Shown here: positions 24,323-33,412 of the stretch, one piece after another
Layout: the number at the start of each line of letters is the position of its first letter
Numbering within the stretch: the first letter of the stretch is position 1
Source of the DNA: a bacterium
Lineage (GTDB): Bacteria > Bacillota_I > Bacilli_A > Izemoplasmatales > UBA1188
Reading direction: 5' to 3'
NCBI GenBank assembly: GCA_017960565.1
Contig: JAGCYY010000027.1
Coordinates: 1 to 47,384, forward strand
DNA: 47,384 bases
Translations under genes and position numbers: made by a program
The notes under the pieces: generated by a model
The model's input: the letters and a program-made list of their open reading frames with translations, nothing else
Databases searched by the model: none
Told to the model about the DNA's origin: nothing

Positions 24323-25519
24323 ATGAAAAAATTAATTATTACCGATCTAGAATTAAAAGGTAAAAAAGTCTTAGTTAGAGTTGACTTTAATGTACCAATG
24401 AAGGATGGCGTTATCACAAACGACAATCGTATTGTTCAAGCTCTCTCAACTATCAAATATGTAGTTGAAAATGGCGGAAAAGCAATTCTATTCTCTCATC
24501 TTGGAAGAGTTAAGACAGAAGAAGATAAAGCAAAAAATTCTCTAGCTCCTGTAGCTAAGAGACTTGAAGAATTACTAGGAAAGAAAGTAGTATTCGTTCC
24601 TGTAACTCGTGGAAAATTATTAGAAGATGCAATCGCCAATATGAAAAATGGTGATGTGGTTATGTTTGAAAACACAAGATTTGAAGATATAAATGGCAAG
24701 AAAGAATCTGGAAACGACCCTGAACTTGGTAAATACTGGGCTTCACTCGGTGATGTATTCGTAAATGATGCCTTTGGAACTGCTCATAGAGCTCATGCAT
24801 CTAACTCAGGTATTTCAGCAAACATCAAACAAACTGCAGCTGGCTTCTTAATGAAGAAAGAAGTAGAATTCATTGGTGGTGCTGTAGATAATCCAGTTCG
24901 TCCATTTGTTGCTATTCTTGGTGGATCTAAAGTATCAGATAAAATCGGCGTTATTGAAAATCTATTAGTTAAAGCTGATAAAGTTTTAATTGGTGGAGGT
25001 ATGGCATACACATTCTATAAAGCACAAGGCTTAGAAATCGGTACATCTATTTGTGAAGAAGACAAAGTTGAACTTGCTAAAGACTTACTTGAAAAAGCTA
25101 ATGGTAAAATTGTTCTTCCAGTAGATAACGTAGTTGCTAAAGAATTCAACAACGATTCTCCAAGCAAAGTTGTTAAAGCTACCGAAATCCCAGCTGATTA
25201 TATGGGACTTGACTGTGGACCAGCTACAATTGAACTCTTCAAGAAAGAACTTGAAGGCGCTAAAACAGTAGTTTGGAACGGCCCTGTTGGTGTATTCGAA
25301 ATGCCAAACTTCGCAAAAGGCACTAAAGCTGTATGTGAACTACTCGCTAATCTAAAAGGCGCTACAACAATTATCGGTGGTGGTGATTCTGCGAGTGCTG
25401 CAATCTCAATGGGATATGAATCTAAATTCTCTCACATCTCTACTGGTGGTGGTGCATCACTTGAATACTTAGAAGGAAAAGTATTACCTGGTGTTGCAGC
25501 TTTAACAGATAAAGAATAA
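24323..25519 (+). CDS. pgk: Phosphoglycerate kinase
   Basis: It transfers phosphate from 1,3-bisphosphoglycerate to ADP in glycolysis. The 398-residue protein has the family signature [15 protein letters not shown] near the start. It also has [11 protein letters not shown], the [15 protein letters not shown] substrate loop, [14 protein letters not shown], and the nucleotide-binding [10 protein letters not shown] and GGGDSASA blocks. The AAGGAG site lies 8 bases before the ATG. It begins an operon with a regulator and tpiA. The first gene of the usual gap-pgk-tpi-gpm cluster (gap) is not adjacent here. Confidence 0.98.
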   Translation: MKKLIITDLELKGKKVLVRVDFNVPMKDGVITNDNRIVQALSTIKYVVENGGKAILFSHLGRVKTEEDKAKNSLAPVAKRLEELLGKKVVFVPVTRGKLLEDAIANMKNGDVVMFENTRFEDINGKKESGNDPELGKYWASLGDVFVNDAFGTAHRAHASNSGISANIKQTAAGFLMKKEVEFIGGAVDNPVRPFVAILGGSKVSDKIGVIENLLVKADKVLIGGGMAYTFYKAQGLEIGTSICEEDKVELAKDLLEKANGKIVLPVDNVVAKEFNNDSPSKVVKATEIPADYMGLDCGPATIELFKKELEGAKTVVWNGPVGVFEMPNFAKGTKAVCELLANLKGATTIIGGGDSASAAISMGYESKFSHISTGGGASLEYLEGKVLPGVAALTDKE

Positions 25520-26073
25520 TGTCTGAATTAAGTAATCTTGGTGAAAGAATAAAAAGCCTTAGATTAGAAAATGATCTAACACAAGAAGAACTTGCGAATA
25601 GGTCAGAACTATCTAAAGGCTTTATATCTCAACTCGAAAACAACTTAACACTACCTTCAATTGGTACACTAGAGGATATCTTAGAAGTTCTTGGTTCTTC
25701 GTTGTCAGAATTCTTTGGCGAATCACCTGTTGATGAAAAGATAGTCTTTACAAAAAATGATTTTTTTGAAAAAGAGGATCAAGAACTAAAACATAAAATA
25801 GAATGGCTTGTTCCAAATGCTTTAAAATATGAGATGGAACCAATTCTAATCACTCTAGCCCCAGGTGGTAAAAGTGATCAAGATGATCCTCATGCTGGCG
25901 AAGAATTCGGCTATGTACTTGAAGGAGAAATTACTCTTAAACTAAACAATAAAAAATATAAAGTCAAAAAAGGTGAAAGTTTTTATTATCAATCGCACGT
26001 TCAACATCAAATAGAAAACAATACAAATAAAAAAGCATTGGTTATTTGGATATCAACTCCACCAATGTTCTAG
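25519..26073 (+). CDS. XRE-family regulator with C-terminal cupin domain
   Basis: The 184-residue protein has an N-terminal helix-turn-helix (LGERIKSLRLENDLTQEELA, recognition part SKGFISQLENNLTLPS, about residues 6-65). A cupin domain follows (LITLAPGGKSDQDDPHAGEE and GYVLEGEITLKLN, ending in IENNTNKKALVIWISTPPMF). Proteins of this layout, such as PuuR-like regulators, bind a small ligand in the cupin and control transport or catabolic genes. Here the gene is placed between pgk and tpiA, overlapping the pgk stop by one base and ending 7 bases before tpiA. A role in sensing a glycolytic or related metabolite is inference. Confidence 0.92.
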   Translation: MSELSNLGERIKSLRLENDLTQEELANRSELSKGFISQLENNLTLPSIGTLEDILEVLGSSLSEFFGESPVDEKIVFTKNDFFEKEDQELKHKIEWLVPNALKYEMEPILITLAPGGKSDQDDPHAGEEFGYVLEGEITLKLNNKKYKVKKGESFYYQSHVQHQIENNTNKKALVIWISTPPMF

Positions 26074-26080
26074 GAGAATT

Positions 26081-26839
26081 ATGAGAAAATATATTATTGC
26101 TGGAAATTGGAAGATGTTTAAGACAAGAGGAGAAGCAATCAACTTCCTTCTTCAAGTTGCTGATAAAGTTCCATCTTCTGAATTAGTTGACTCTGTGGTT
26201 TGTACACAAGCTCCAATCCTAAGAGATTGTGTTAAAAGACAAGGAGATAATTTAAAAGTTGGTGCTCAAAATATGCATTATAAAGATAGTGGTGCATATA
26301 CTGGCGAAACATCTGCTTTATTACTTCAAGAACTTGGAGTAACTTATGTAATTATTGGTCACTCTGAAAGAAGAGCTATGTTTAATGAAACTGATGAAAC
26401 TGTTAATTTAAAGATTAAACAAGCTTTCGCATTTAATCTTTTGCCAATAGTATGTGTTGGAGAATCATTAGACATAAGAGAAGCTGGTACAACTGATGAA
26501 TTCGTTAGAAATCAAGTTGTGAAAGCTCTTGATGGTATTTCAAAAGAAGATGTTCTAGATTTGGTATTCGCATATGAACCAATCTGGGCTATTGGAACCG
26601 GTAAAACTGCAACTCCAAAGATGGCTGAAGAAACTTGCAAAACAATCAGAAACACAATCGCTGAAGTATATGACAAAGATACTGCATCTAAAGTTAGAAT
26701 TCAATATGGTGGATCTGTAAATCCTCAAAACATTGATGAATTACTTGCAGAAGAAGATATCGATGGTGCTTTAATTGGTGGTGCTAGTTTAGATCCAGAC
26801 AAATTCTTAACAATGGTTAATGCTGCTTTAAGACACTAA
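26081..26839 (+). CDS. tpiA: Triosephosphate isomerase
   Basis: It interconverts dihydroxyacetone phosphate and glyceraldehyde 3-phosphate. The 252-residue protein shows the active-site residues in order: Lys in AGNWKMF, His in YVIIGHSERR, Glu in FAYEPIWAIGTGKTAT (with the closing loop), and the phosphate-binding YGGSVNP and GALIGGASL. AGGAGA lies 4 bases before the ATG. It is last in the pgk operon and is followed by a terminator. Confidence 0.98.
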   Translation: MRKYIIAGNWKMFKTRGEAINFLLQVADKVPSSELVDSVVCTQAPILRDCVKRQGDNLKVGAQNMHYKDSGAYTGETSALLLQELGVTYVIIGHSERRAMFNETDETVNLKIKQAFAFNLLPIVCVGESLDIREAGTTDEFVRNQVVKALDGISKEDVLDLVFAYEPIWAIGTGKTATPKMAEETCKTIRNTIAEVYDKDTASKVRIQYGGSVNPQNIDELLAEEDIDGALIGGASLDPDKFLTMVNAALRH

Positions 26840-26865
26840 TTTAGTTAACTATTAAATAATATTTG

Positions 26866-26894
26866 GAAGTGTATTAAAATACACTTCTTTTATT
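26866..26894 (+). terminator. Terminator of the pgk-tpiA operon
   Basis: GAAGTGTATT (26866-26875) and AATACACTTC (26878-26887) are perfectly inverted and followed by TTTTATTT. The innermost pairs probably open into a six-base loop. Confidence 0.85.
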
Positions 26895-27099
26895 TAAAAT
26901 TATATAATACTTATAGACAAACCATATATCATTATTTATAATGAAAACATAAATCGTCAATTAAATGTTTCAAACATTTATTAACGCCTAAGTCATTTAA
27001 ATCATAAAAAACAGCTTTAATATTGTTGACTAGTAAAAATGAGAAACAATTTCTCGCTTTGAGAACTAATCTTAAAACTAGTTGAAGAAGGAGAAGTTT

Positions 27100-28500
27100 A
27101 TGGAACAGGGTGAACCTAAGAATCAAAATGACAACAACACACAAATTAACATAGAAAACGATAAAAAGCCTGCCAAGCATCGTCATTTACTTTTGATGAT
27201 ATTGCTTGCGCTTCTTATGTTATTTACTGTGTCTGCTATCGTTGTGACAAGTGTAATAATCATTAACCGTACTACTCGTGAACATCGTACAGAAATCATT
27301 GAAGACGCCGCAAAACTTGCGACCACATATATCGATGGTGATATGGTAGAAGAATGGATGGAAAATGGTCAAGATGCAGACTATGAAAGAACTGCAGATA
27401 TGCTTGAGAGAATACTAAGAAACACTCCATTCCTTCAATATCTTTATGTTTATCAAATCAAAGAAGATGGATGCCATGTTGTTTTTGATTTTGATTCAGT
27501 TGATGAAGAAGGTGAACTCGAAGAAGCTGGAGCTTTTAAAGAAGTTCTCGAGTTTGATAAAAGCTTTGAAGATGCAATTCCTACTTTACTAGCCGGTGGT
27601 GAAGTTGATACGATTGAAACTGTAGACACATATGGTTGGTTGCTTACCCGATATGAACCTGTATTTAATTCCGAAGGTAAATGTGTTTGCTATGTCGGAG
27701 CCGACTTATCAATGAAAGGTGTACATGATTATGTAGCAAATTATGTAATCTGGATAACAGTCATTGCTGGCATTTTCTTAATTGGCTGTATTTTATTAGG
27801 AATGAGAATATATATTGGAGCTCGTCGTGCTGACCAAATGGATAGTTTACTAGAGCGCCAAAAACATGATAAAGAACTTACACGTGAGATCATTGAAGCT
27901 TTTGCAAAGGTTGTCGATTTAAAAGATGCTTATACACAAGGTCATTCCTTCCGTGTTGCTAAATACACAGAGATGCTTTCAAGAGAACTTGGATGTGATG
28001 AAGAAACAATAGAAAAATATCATAACATCGCTCTTATGCATGATATAGGCAAGGTTGGTATCCCAGATAGTGTTCTTAATAAACCAGGTAAATTAGATGA
28101 CGATGAATATAATCTAATTAAATCACACACGTCAAGAGGATATGATGTTCTAAAAAACATCAGCATCATGCCAGAAATAGCTATTGGTGCACAATCTCAC
28201 CACGAAAGACCCGATGGAAAAGGATACCCTCTTGGCTTAAAAGAAGCAGAGATACCACGTGTTGCTCAAATCATCGCAGTTGCTGACTGCTTTGATGCAA
28301 TGTATTCAAACCGTCCATATAGACCACGTATGAACTTTGAAAAAGTGGTATCAATCATAAAAGAAGCTTCAGGCACACAATTATCACCAAATGTTGTAGA
28401 AGCATTCTTAAGACTTGTAGATAAAGGCGAACTTCGTGACCCTGATGATCACGGAGGTGGTAGCACAGAATCGATTGAAAACATTCGTAATGATAAATAA
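27100..28500 (+). CDS. Membrane-bound HD-GYP phosphodiesterase
   Basis: The 466-residue protein has a cytoplasmic Asn-rich start, a first membrane helix (about residues 22-50) and an extracellular sensor-like domain of about 165 residues. A second helix (about 220-240) precedes the HD-GYP domain, with IALMHDIGKVGIP and the defining HHERPDGKGYPLGL. HD-GYP enzymes degrade cyclic di-GMP or related dinucleotides, so an outside signal may be converted to second-messenger breakdown. I place the start at ATG 27100, which follows AAGGAG by 7 bases; the upstream in-frame TTG at 27082 overlaps that ribosome site region. No cyclase is encoded in the window, and the 5' gap holds no recognisable riboswitch. 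Confidence 0.92.
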   Translation: MEQGEPKNQNDNNTQINIENDKKPAKHRHLLLMILLALLMLFTVSAIVVTSVIIINRTTREHRTEIIEDAAKLATTYIDGDMVEEWMENGQDADYERTADMLERILRNTPFLQYLYVYQIKEDGCHVVFDFDSVDEEGELEEAGAFKEVLEFDKSFEDAIPTLLAGGEVDTIETVDTYGWLLTRYEPVFNSEGKCVCYVGADLSMKGVHDYVANYVIWITVIAGIFLIGCILLGMRIYIGARRADQMDSLLERQKHDKELTREIIEAFAKVVDLKDAYTQGHSFRVAKYTEMLSRELGCDEETIEKYHNIALMHDIGKVGIPDSVLNKPGKLDDDEYNLIKSHTSRGYDVLKNISIMPEIAIGAQSHHERPDGKGYPLGLKEAEIPRVAQIIAVADCFDAMYSNRPYRPRMNFEKVVSIIKEASGTQLSPNVVEAFLRLVDKGELRDPDDHGGGSTESIENIRNDK

Positions 28501-28553
28501 ATGTCTTTAAATAAATACAAACTTATCAACCTCGAATTTGAAATAAGGATATT

Positions 28554-28586
28554 AACTATCTAGATCCGCTTCTAGATAGTTTTTAT
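28554..28586 (+). terminator. Terminator of the HD-GYP gene
   Basis: AACTATCTAGA (28554-28564) and TCTAGATAGTT (28571-28581) form a perfect 11-bp stem with loop TCCGCT, followed by TTTT. Confidence 0.9.
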
Positions 28587-28590
28587 ATGA

Positions 28591-28619
28591 AAAAGCACTT
28601 TTGATGTTATCTTAAGTGC
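28591..28619 (-). terminator. Likely terminator of the gal operon
   Basis: On the minus strand GCACTT (28619-28614) and AAGTGC (28600-28595) pair, with a short inner GAT/ATC pairing, and are followed by TTTT. It is the first such structure after galK. Confidence 0.6.
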
Positions 28620-28666
28620 CCAAATATTTTATCTTAAAATTTGTGTTAATGAGAGAACTAGTTTTA

Positions 28667-29887
28667 TTATTCTTCAATAATTGTTGTACCAATGGATCTT
28701 AAATTTACTTTAGATACGTGTCTAGCGCCAAAAATGTCTTTCATTTTTTCAATAAATTCAATTTGTTCGTCAATATGAACATAAGCTATTACTGTTCCCT
28801 TAAATCCACCACCATGAACCCTAATTGCCCCATTTTTAAGATATTTTTTTCCAATGTTATATGCGAGTGCAATTCCTTGTTTAATATCTTTATCAATATA
28901 ACAATTTTCAAGCATCTTATATGATGATTCTCCACTTTCATTAACTAATCTTAAAAATTCTTGAGTATCTCCATCTTTAAGTGCTTGATATGCAGCTTTT
29001 ACACGTTTATTTTCATCATAATAATGCATCGCTCTTAGAATCGCTCTTCCACCAACTTTTCTTTTTAATATAGGAATAGAGTTATAAAAATCTTTTTCAC
29101 TTACCTCACGTAGATTTTCTTTATTAAAGAATCTACTAACCTTAGCCATATCATCTCTAATGAGACGATAATTATTTGTTAGGTTCGCATGTGAGCCACC
29201 AGTGTCTATTAGAACGATTCGGTAATCTTTCAAGAATAAATTAAAGTTCTCTATATGAGGAGAAGAAGAATCTTTAAAATCAACATAATTGAATCCGCCT
29301 AGTGCAATTCCAGTTTGGTCAAGAAGCCCAGATGGTTTTTTAAAATAATTGTTTTCAGAAAACTGACTGATTTTTGCGAGTTCCATCGGTATAATTTTAT
29401 TATCATTATATAGATAGTTTAATATTTGAGAGATCATTAATTCAAAAGACGCACTAGATGATAATCCGGCACCTTTATATATATTAGATGTCATCGATGA
29501 TGAAAAACCACCGATCTTATATCCTAAAGAATTAAATTTAAAACATATTCCTCTAATTAAAGCATTAGATGATGATATCTCATCATCACGAATGCTTAAA
29601 TCATTTAAATCAACAATTATCTTGTCAACATATCCTTCGCTGCTGATGATGATCAGATTATCATTTCTTTTTTTCACAGCCGCAAAAATATCTAAATCGA
29701 TTGCGCTTACTAGCACAAGACCGTTATTATGATCTGTGTGATTTCCAAGAACTTCAATTCTTGCAGGAGATGAAAAGAAGTAGTTAGGATATTCTCTAAA
29801 TTTATTAAAGAAATCATCTGATATTTTATCTTTTCTATTAAAATACCATTGTTTTTTCATTCGATATATTTTTTCAATGTTAGACAT
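28667..29887 (-). CDS. galK: Galactokinase
   Basis: It phosphorylates galactose at C1, the second step of the Leloir pathway. The 406-residue GHMP kinase has the galactokinase signature RIEVLGNHTDHNNGLVL near the start, the ATP-binding GAGLSSSAS, DTGGSHANL, and the C-terminal GAIRVHGGGFKGTVIAYV. The normal signature is G-R-x-N-L-I-G-E-H-T-D-Y; here VLGNHTDH replaces IGEHTDY, an acceptable variant. The start codon overlaps the galT stop by one base (TAATG), so the two are translationally coupled. It is last in galM-galT-galK. Confidence 0.94.
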   Translation of the reverse strand: MSNIEKIYRMKKQWYFNRKDKISDDFFNKFREYPNYFFSSPARIEVLGNHTDHNNGLVLVSAIDLDIFAAVKKRNDNLIIISSEGYVDKIIVDLNDLSIRDDEISSSNALIRGICFKFNSLGYKIGGFSSSMTSNIYKGAGLSSSASFELMISQILNYLYNDNKIIPMELAKISQFSENNYFKKPSGLLDQTGIALGGFNYVDFKDSSSPHIENFNLFLKDYRIVLIDTGGSHANLTNNYRLIRDDMAKVSRFFNKENLREVSEKDFYNSIPILKRKVGGRAILRAMHYYDENKRVKAAYQALKDGDTQEFLRLVNESGESSYKMLENCYIDKDIKQGIALAYNIGKKYLKNGAIRVHGGGFKGTVIAYVHIDEQIEFIEKMKDIFGARHVSKVNLRSIGTTIIEE

Positions 29888-31374
29888 TATTTCACCTCGA
29901 GTTCAATTGATTCTAAAAACCTAAATAGTGCTAGCTGACCATCGATAGTATCTTTAAAAATACTATTATCTTTTAATATCTTTTCTGATATTTTGCCAAT
30001 TTCATATTTAACGAGTGCACTTGCGGCTTCTCTACTATTTTTTCTACCATATTTAACAACCAAATTATTTATGAATGGGATATGTTTTTCTAATGATGAA
30101 TTAGATTCTATAATATCAGAGATTGAATAATTAGTTGATGATAATATTTCAATCATTAGATTCATTTCATCTTTTAATCTTGCAGGAAGAATAAAAAATC
30201 CAGCAGATTCCATAAGCCCAATTGGTTCATCTTTAATATTTAAATTTTCATATCTTGTGTTAAATATACCACTAGGATATTCTTTAGTATTATAGTTGTT
30301 TCTTGGGATTAGATAAACGGTATATGTGTCGCCTGATTTTGTCGATAAAATAATCATTGAACTATGTCTTACACCATTATCATCGCCAACGAGTCCTATT
30401 TCATCATCATTATGTTTTTTGAAATTATTAATGATGATTTCAGATAATTTAAAAATAGATGATTTGTTTTTGGATCTTAATTTGAAACAAGAAATATGCC
30501 AATCTAAATATTCTATTTCACAATCAGGAATCTCTTTCTTTCTTAAGATATACCTAGGTTTTGCGTGAGTTATTAATAAATCTCTTTTACCGCATTCATA
30601 ATGCATATGACTTAAGTGACTGCTTCCGACATTTTTAAGATCGGAATTAATACCAATAAAGAAATTAGGAAATTGGTCTAAGAAAAGAAGTTCATTTTGA
30701 ACAGTCTTTTTAGTAATATACATTGGAATATGTTCAAGATTTACTAAAATAGAATGTTCAGAATAATATGAATATTTTGATAATTGAAAGAACCAATCTT
30801 CATTTATTAGTTTGATTGGGATAACTCGTAAATTTGATTTAGATAAATCATTCCTAGAATTAAATAAGCCAACATTAGAATAACAAAGATCACATTTTGG
30901 ATAGATAGAAGAACTAGTTTCTAACTCTGTAGGTTTAAAAGTGTTTATCGATAACATGATATCGTTAATTTCACCTTCATATAACCATTCAACGTTCAGA
31001 TATCCATCACTACTCATAAGGTAGTTATTGTGAATAGATAAATTATATAAATAACTCACAGCTTGATCAGCGCCTTCACGCTCTTTGATTTCATTAAATT
31101 TCTTAATGACATCTTTAGGCCTTGGCGAAATTAATGACATGATATTACCTATATCATCAACACTTAGATTTTCTTTTATTTTTTTAAGTTCATCGATGAT
31201 AGGAAGTGGAGAAGAGAGCTTCTTAATTTCCTCAATATCGATTTCACCTTGATATGGTGCTATAACACCTAGAGCGTGAAGAAGCCCATTTCGCACAAAA
31301 ACAACATCTTCACTTTCGAGGTCAAGATATAGTGTTGCATATAAAATTAGCTTTTCAATAATCAAATCTACCAT
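29887..31374 (-). CDS. galT: Galactose-1-phosphate uridylyltransferase, class II, with altered active-site motif
   Basis: It exchanges UMP between UDP-glucose and galactose 1-phosphate. The 495-residue length and FNEIKEREGADQAVSYLYN-type N-terminus fit the Firmicutes class II GalT, as do YPKCDLCYSN and NEDWFFQLSKYSYYSEH. The expected active-site H-x-H-x-Q appears as HMHYE (His256, His258, Glu260). The nucleophilic His is kept, but the Gln that positions the uridylylated intermediate is Glu, and the following GG is CG. Activity may be reduced or altered. It lies 6 bases after galM and overlaps galK. Confidence 0.88.
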   Translation of the reverse strand: MVDLIIEKLILYATLYLDLESEDVVFVRNGLLHALGVIAPYQGEIDIEEIKKLSSPLPIIDELKKIKENLSVDDIGNIMSLISPRPKDVIKKFNEIKEREGADQAVSYLYNLSIHNNYLMSSDGYLNVEWLYEGEINDIMLSINTFKPTELETSSSIYPKCDLCYSNVGLFNSRNDLSKSNLRVIPIKLINEDWFFQLSKYSYYSEHSILVNLEHIPMYITKKTVQNELLFLDQFPNFFIGINSDLKNVGSSHLSHMHYECGKRDLLITHAKPRYILRKKEIPDCEIEYLDWHISCFKLRSKNKSSIFKLSEIIINNFKKHNDDEIGLVGDDNGVRHSSMIILSTKSGDTYTVYLIPRNNYNTKEYPSGIFNTRYENLNIKDEPIGLMESAGFFILPARLKDEMNLMIEILSSTNYSISDIIESNSSLEKHIPFINNLVVKYGRKNSREAASALVKYEIGKISEKILKDNSIFKDTIDGQLALFRFLESIELEVK

Positions 31375-31380
31375 ATATAT

Positions 31381-32385
31381 CTACCTAATTTCAAAAATAT
31401 AATCGATGTAATGATTATATAGTGTTCTAGCTTTAAGTGTTAAACCATCTGGTGAATAAAACTTACTTAGTCTGTTTGGCTCAACTGCAATTCCAAGGTG
31501 TGGTGAGTCAGCTACATCACCAAGATAAATATAATTATCTGTCTGATTGTTTGTGTAGATAGTGACATCTGTATAAGATGATTTAATATTTACACATCTA
31601 CCTGATTCTTTGTCATATAGACTTATATCAAGTGGTTTAGAACCAGTAAATAGATGATCATATCCCTTTGTTGGAAATAATACATCATCACTATATATAT
31701 CTTTTCCAATTAGCTTTGGCATTCTAAAATCAAATTCTTTTGTCACAACTGTTTTTTCAACTGGAATAAGATTTGCATCGCAAGTATAGAAATATCCTTT
31801 GTTTATTGTAAGTTCATGATTTAGAATATCTCTTCTTAGATTTCCAGATAGATTAAAATAGATATGACTAGAAATATTTAAAACAGTATCTTTCGATGAG
31901 ATTGCTTGAATTTCTATTCTCATCTTATTTTCATTCATAAAAAGATGATAAATAACTCTAAGTTCTATGTCACCAGGAAAACCATCTTCCATATCTTTAG
32001 TAAATAGATAAAAAGTTATTTTTGTTTCCTCAGCTATTTCATCAATCTTGAAATCAAAGAGTTTAAAAGCGGATGTTGATAAACCACTGTGAAGCAAATA
32101 TTTTTTTCCATCTGTATTCACATGATATGGCTTATCATTTAGTTTAAAATCACCATTTTTTATTCTTCCTGCAACTCTTCCGATAATCGCTCCAGCATAT
32201 TTTGAATTGTTGTAATAGTAGGCATATTGTGGAGTTAGAGTGATTATCTCTTTTCTATTGTTTCTATCTAGCATTTCAATTAAATAAACACTTGCTCCAT
32301 AATTAGAAAGAACAATATGAAAATTATTGTTGTTTAGGTGATCTATTAATTTTAATCCTCTAGCTTGATTGATTACCTTATACAT
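31381..32385 (-). CDS. galM: Aldose 1-epimerase (galactose mutarotase)
   Basis: It interconverts alpha and beta anomers of galactose before phosphorylation. The 334-residue protein has the expected landmarks. These are GRVAGRIKNGDFKLN with YLLHSG, the His motif NISSHIYFNLSGN, GYDHLFTG, and the Glu-bearing GIAVEPNRLSKF near the C-terminus. The start has TGAGGTAG just before the ATG on the minus strand. It is the first gene of galM-galT-galK; galE is not in the window. It is divergent from the zinc-ribbon gene. Confidence 0.94.
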   Translation of the reverse strand: MYKVINQARGLKLIDHLNNNNFHIVLSNYGASVYLIEMLDRNNRKEIITLTPQYAYYYNNSKYAGAIIGRVAGRIKNGDFKLNDKPYHVNTDGKKYLLHSGLSTSAFKLFDFKIDEIAEETKITFYLFTKDMEDGFPGDIELRVIYHLFMNENKMRIEIQAISSKDTVLNISSHIYFNLSGNLRRDILNHELTINKGYFYTCDANLIPVEKTVVTKEFDFRMPKLIGKDIYSDDVLFPTKGYDHLFTGSKPLDISLYDKESGRCVNIKSSYTDVTIYTNNQTDNYIYLGDVADSPHLGIAVEPNRLSKFYSPDGLTLKARTLYNHYIDYIFEIR

Positions 32386-32405
32386 ACTACCTCAAAAAAT
32401 TGATT

Positions 32406-32431
32406 AAAAATAGGAAATAATTTCTATTTTT
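32406..32431. promoter_or_regulatory. Imperfect palindrome ahead of the gal operon, possible operator
   Basis: AAAAATA-G-GAAAT-A-ATTTC-TATTTTT is an inverted repeat with one bulged base, centred about 34 bases upstream of galM. Its position fits an operator or an A+T-rich hairpin in the leader. No known regulator motif is recognised. Confidence 0.35.
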
Positions 32432-32523
32432 ATACATTTTTTATTCTTTTCAAATAAATTATAACATATTGTACAAAAAATATTGTATAATATTTTTATA
32501 ATGGAAAAAGGAGGTAAGATGAT

Positions 32524-33204
32524 GTGATTTGCCCAAAATGTGGAATAGAAAACGATGATAGTCAAAGCATTTGTAGTAGTTGTGGCGAAGTCTTAACTCC
32601 TGGTTTTATTATGTGTCCATCCTGTGGGAAAGTCTTAAAAGAAGGAGAAAAATATTGCCCAAGATGTAAAAAGCCGGTGTTTGAAAAAATCGTTGTGAAC
32701 GAGAATAAAATTGAACATATGGCTTATACACCTAGATATATTGTGAAAGCACCCTTTTCTTTTCCGTCAGTCCTTGCGATTATGCTTTTTATGGTATATT
32801 CACTAATATTCAATATTGTAAGACTCAATATTCAATATAAAAGTGAAGGACCATTCAATATCTTTTTAAAGTTCTTATCTATGGAAACAAGACCGATTGT
32901 CTTAGTAGTTCTTGCGGTTCTATCAATTACGACATTCATAAAAAGAGTTGTGGTGAATAGAACCAACAGCACTTACGAAGAACTAAATAAAAAACTTGTT
33001 TCATTAAAGTGCTTTATCCTAGCCGATGCAGTTGCCTTCTTTGTATATTTTTTCATCTCTTTTTGGCCATCAATGTTTGATCATCAAGAGACTGAATATG
33101 CCTCTATATATGTCATTGGAGGTGTTATTGGGATTTTAATTTTTATTCTCTCAATTATGTCACTTCCAGCATTTTTTAGAGAAGCTAAAGTTCGAACTAG
33201 ATAA
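32524..33204 (+). CDS. Double zinc-ribbon membrane protein
   Basis: The 226-residue protein starts with two zinc ribbons, CPKCG/CSSCG (residues of about 3-23) and CPSCG/CPRCK (about 35-55). Four hydrophobic helices follow between about 75 and 220. The function is unknown; ribbon-plus-membrane proteins of this kind are common in Bacillota. The only open start is GTG 32524, 9 bases after GGAGG (32510-32514). Two ATG codons that lie at better spacing (32519 and 32522) run straight into TGA, giving a two-codon reading frame that overlaps the GTG. This may dampen expression. A TATAAT is at 32486-32491. Confidence 0.8.
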   Translation: MICPKCGIENDDSQSICSSCGEVLTPGFIMCPSCGKVLKEGEKYCPRCKKPVFEKIVVNENKIEHMAYTPRYIVKAPFSFPSVLAIMLFMVYSLIFNIVRLNIQYKSEGPFNIFLKFLSMETRPIVLVVLAVLSITTFIKRVVVNRTNSTYEELNKKLVSLKCFILADAVAFFVYFFISFWPSMFDHQETEYASIYVIGGVIGILIFILSIMSLPAFFREAKVRTR

Positions 33205-33223
33205 TAGCTTAGATATTTATTTT

Positions 33224-33244
33224 CATAAAATTTAGAATTTTATG
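33224..33244. terminator. A+T-rich hairpin after the zinc-ribbon gene
   Basis: CATAAAATT (33224-33232) and AATTTTATG (33236-33244) pair perfectly around TAG. It is weakly stable and lacks a following T-run, so its role as a terminator is uncertain. Confidence 0.35.
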
Positions 33245-33266
33245 CTAATATAGAATAAGAACGAAT

Positions 33267-33344
33267 AGGACTATCGCCAAGTGGCTTAAGGCAACAGGCT
33301 CTGACCCTGTTATTTCGGGGGTTCGAAACCCTCTAGTCCTGCCA
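33267..33344 (+). tRNA. tRNA-Gln (anticodon CTG)
   Basis: A full cloverleaf can be folded. The acceptor stem is AGGACTA/TAGTCCT, and the D stem is GCC/GGC. The anticodon stem is ACAGG/CCTGT with loop CTCTGAC (anticodon CTG at 33301-33303). The T arm is GGGGG-TTCGAAA-CCCTC. Discriminator G is followed by an encoded CCA. The anticodon reads CAG. A T-run (CTTTTTTTT) follows within 10 bases and may terminate transcription. Confidence 0.93.
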
Positions 33345-33412
33345 GTTCTTTTTTTGTAAGAAAGAAAATCTTGCATGATACTTATTTTTATTTTTACTAG
33401 GAGAAAATCTAT

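Noticed and set aside
26890..27080. Cyclic di-GMP riboswitch before the HD-GYP gene
   Set aside because: None of the conserved riboswitch blocks could be found; only small A+T-rich hairpins such as the one at 26962-26980.
27082..27099. TTG start for the HD-GYP protein
   Set aside because: It lies just before and within the AAGGAG site that serves ATG 27100.
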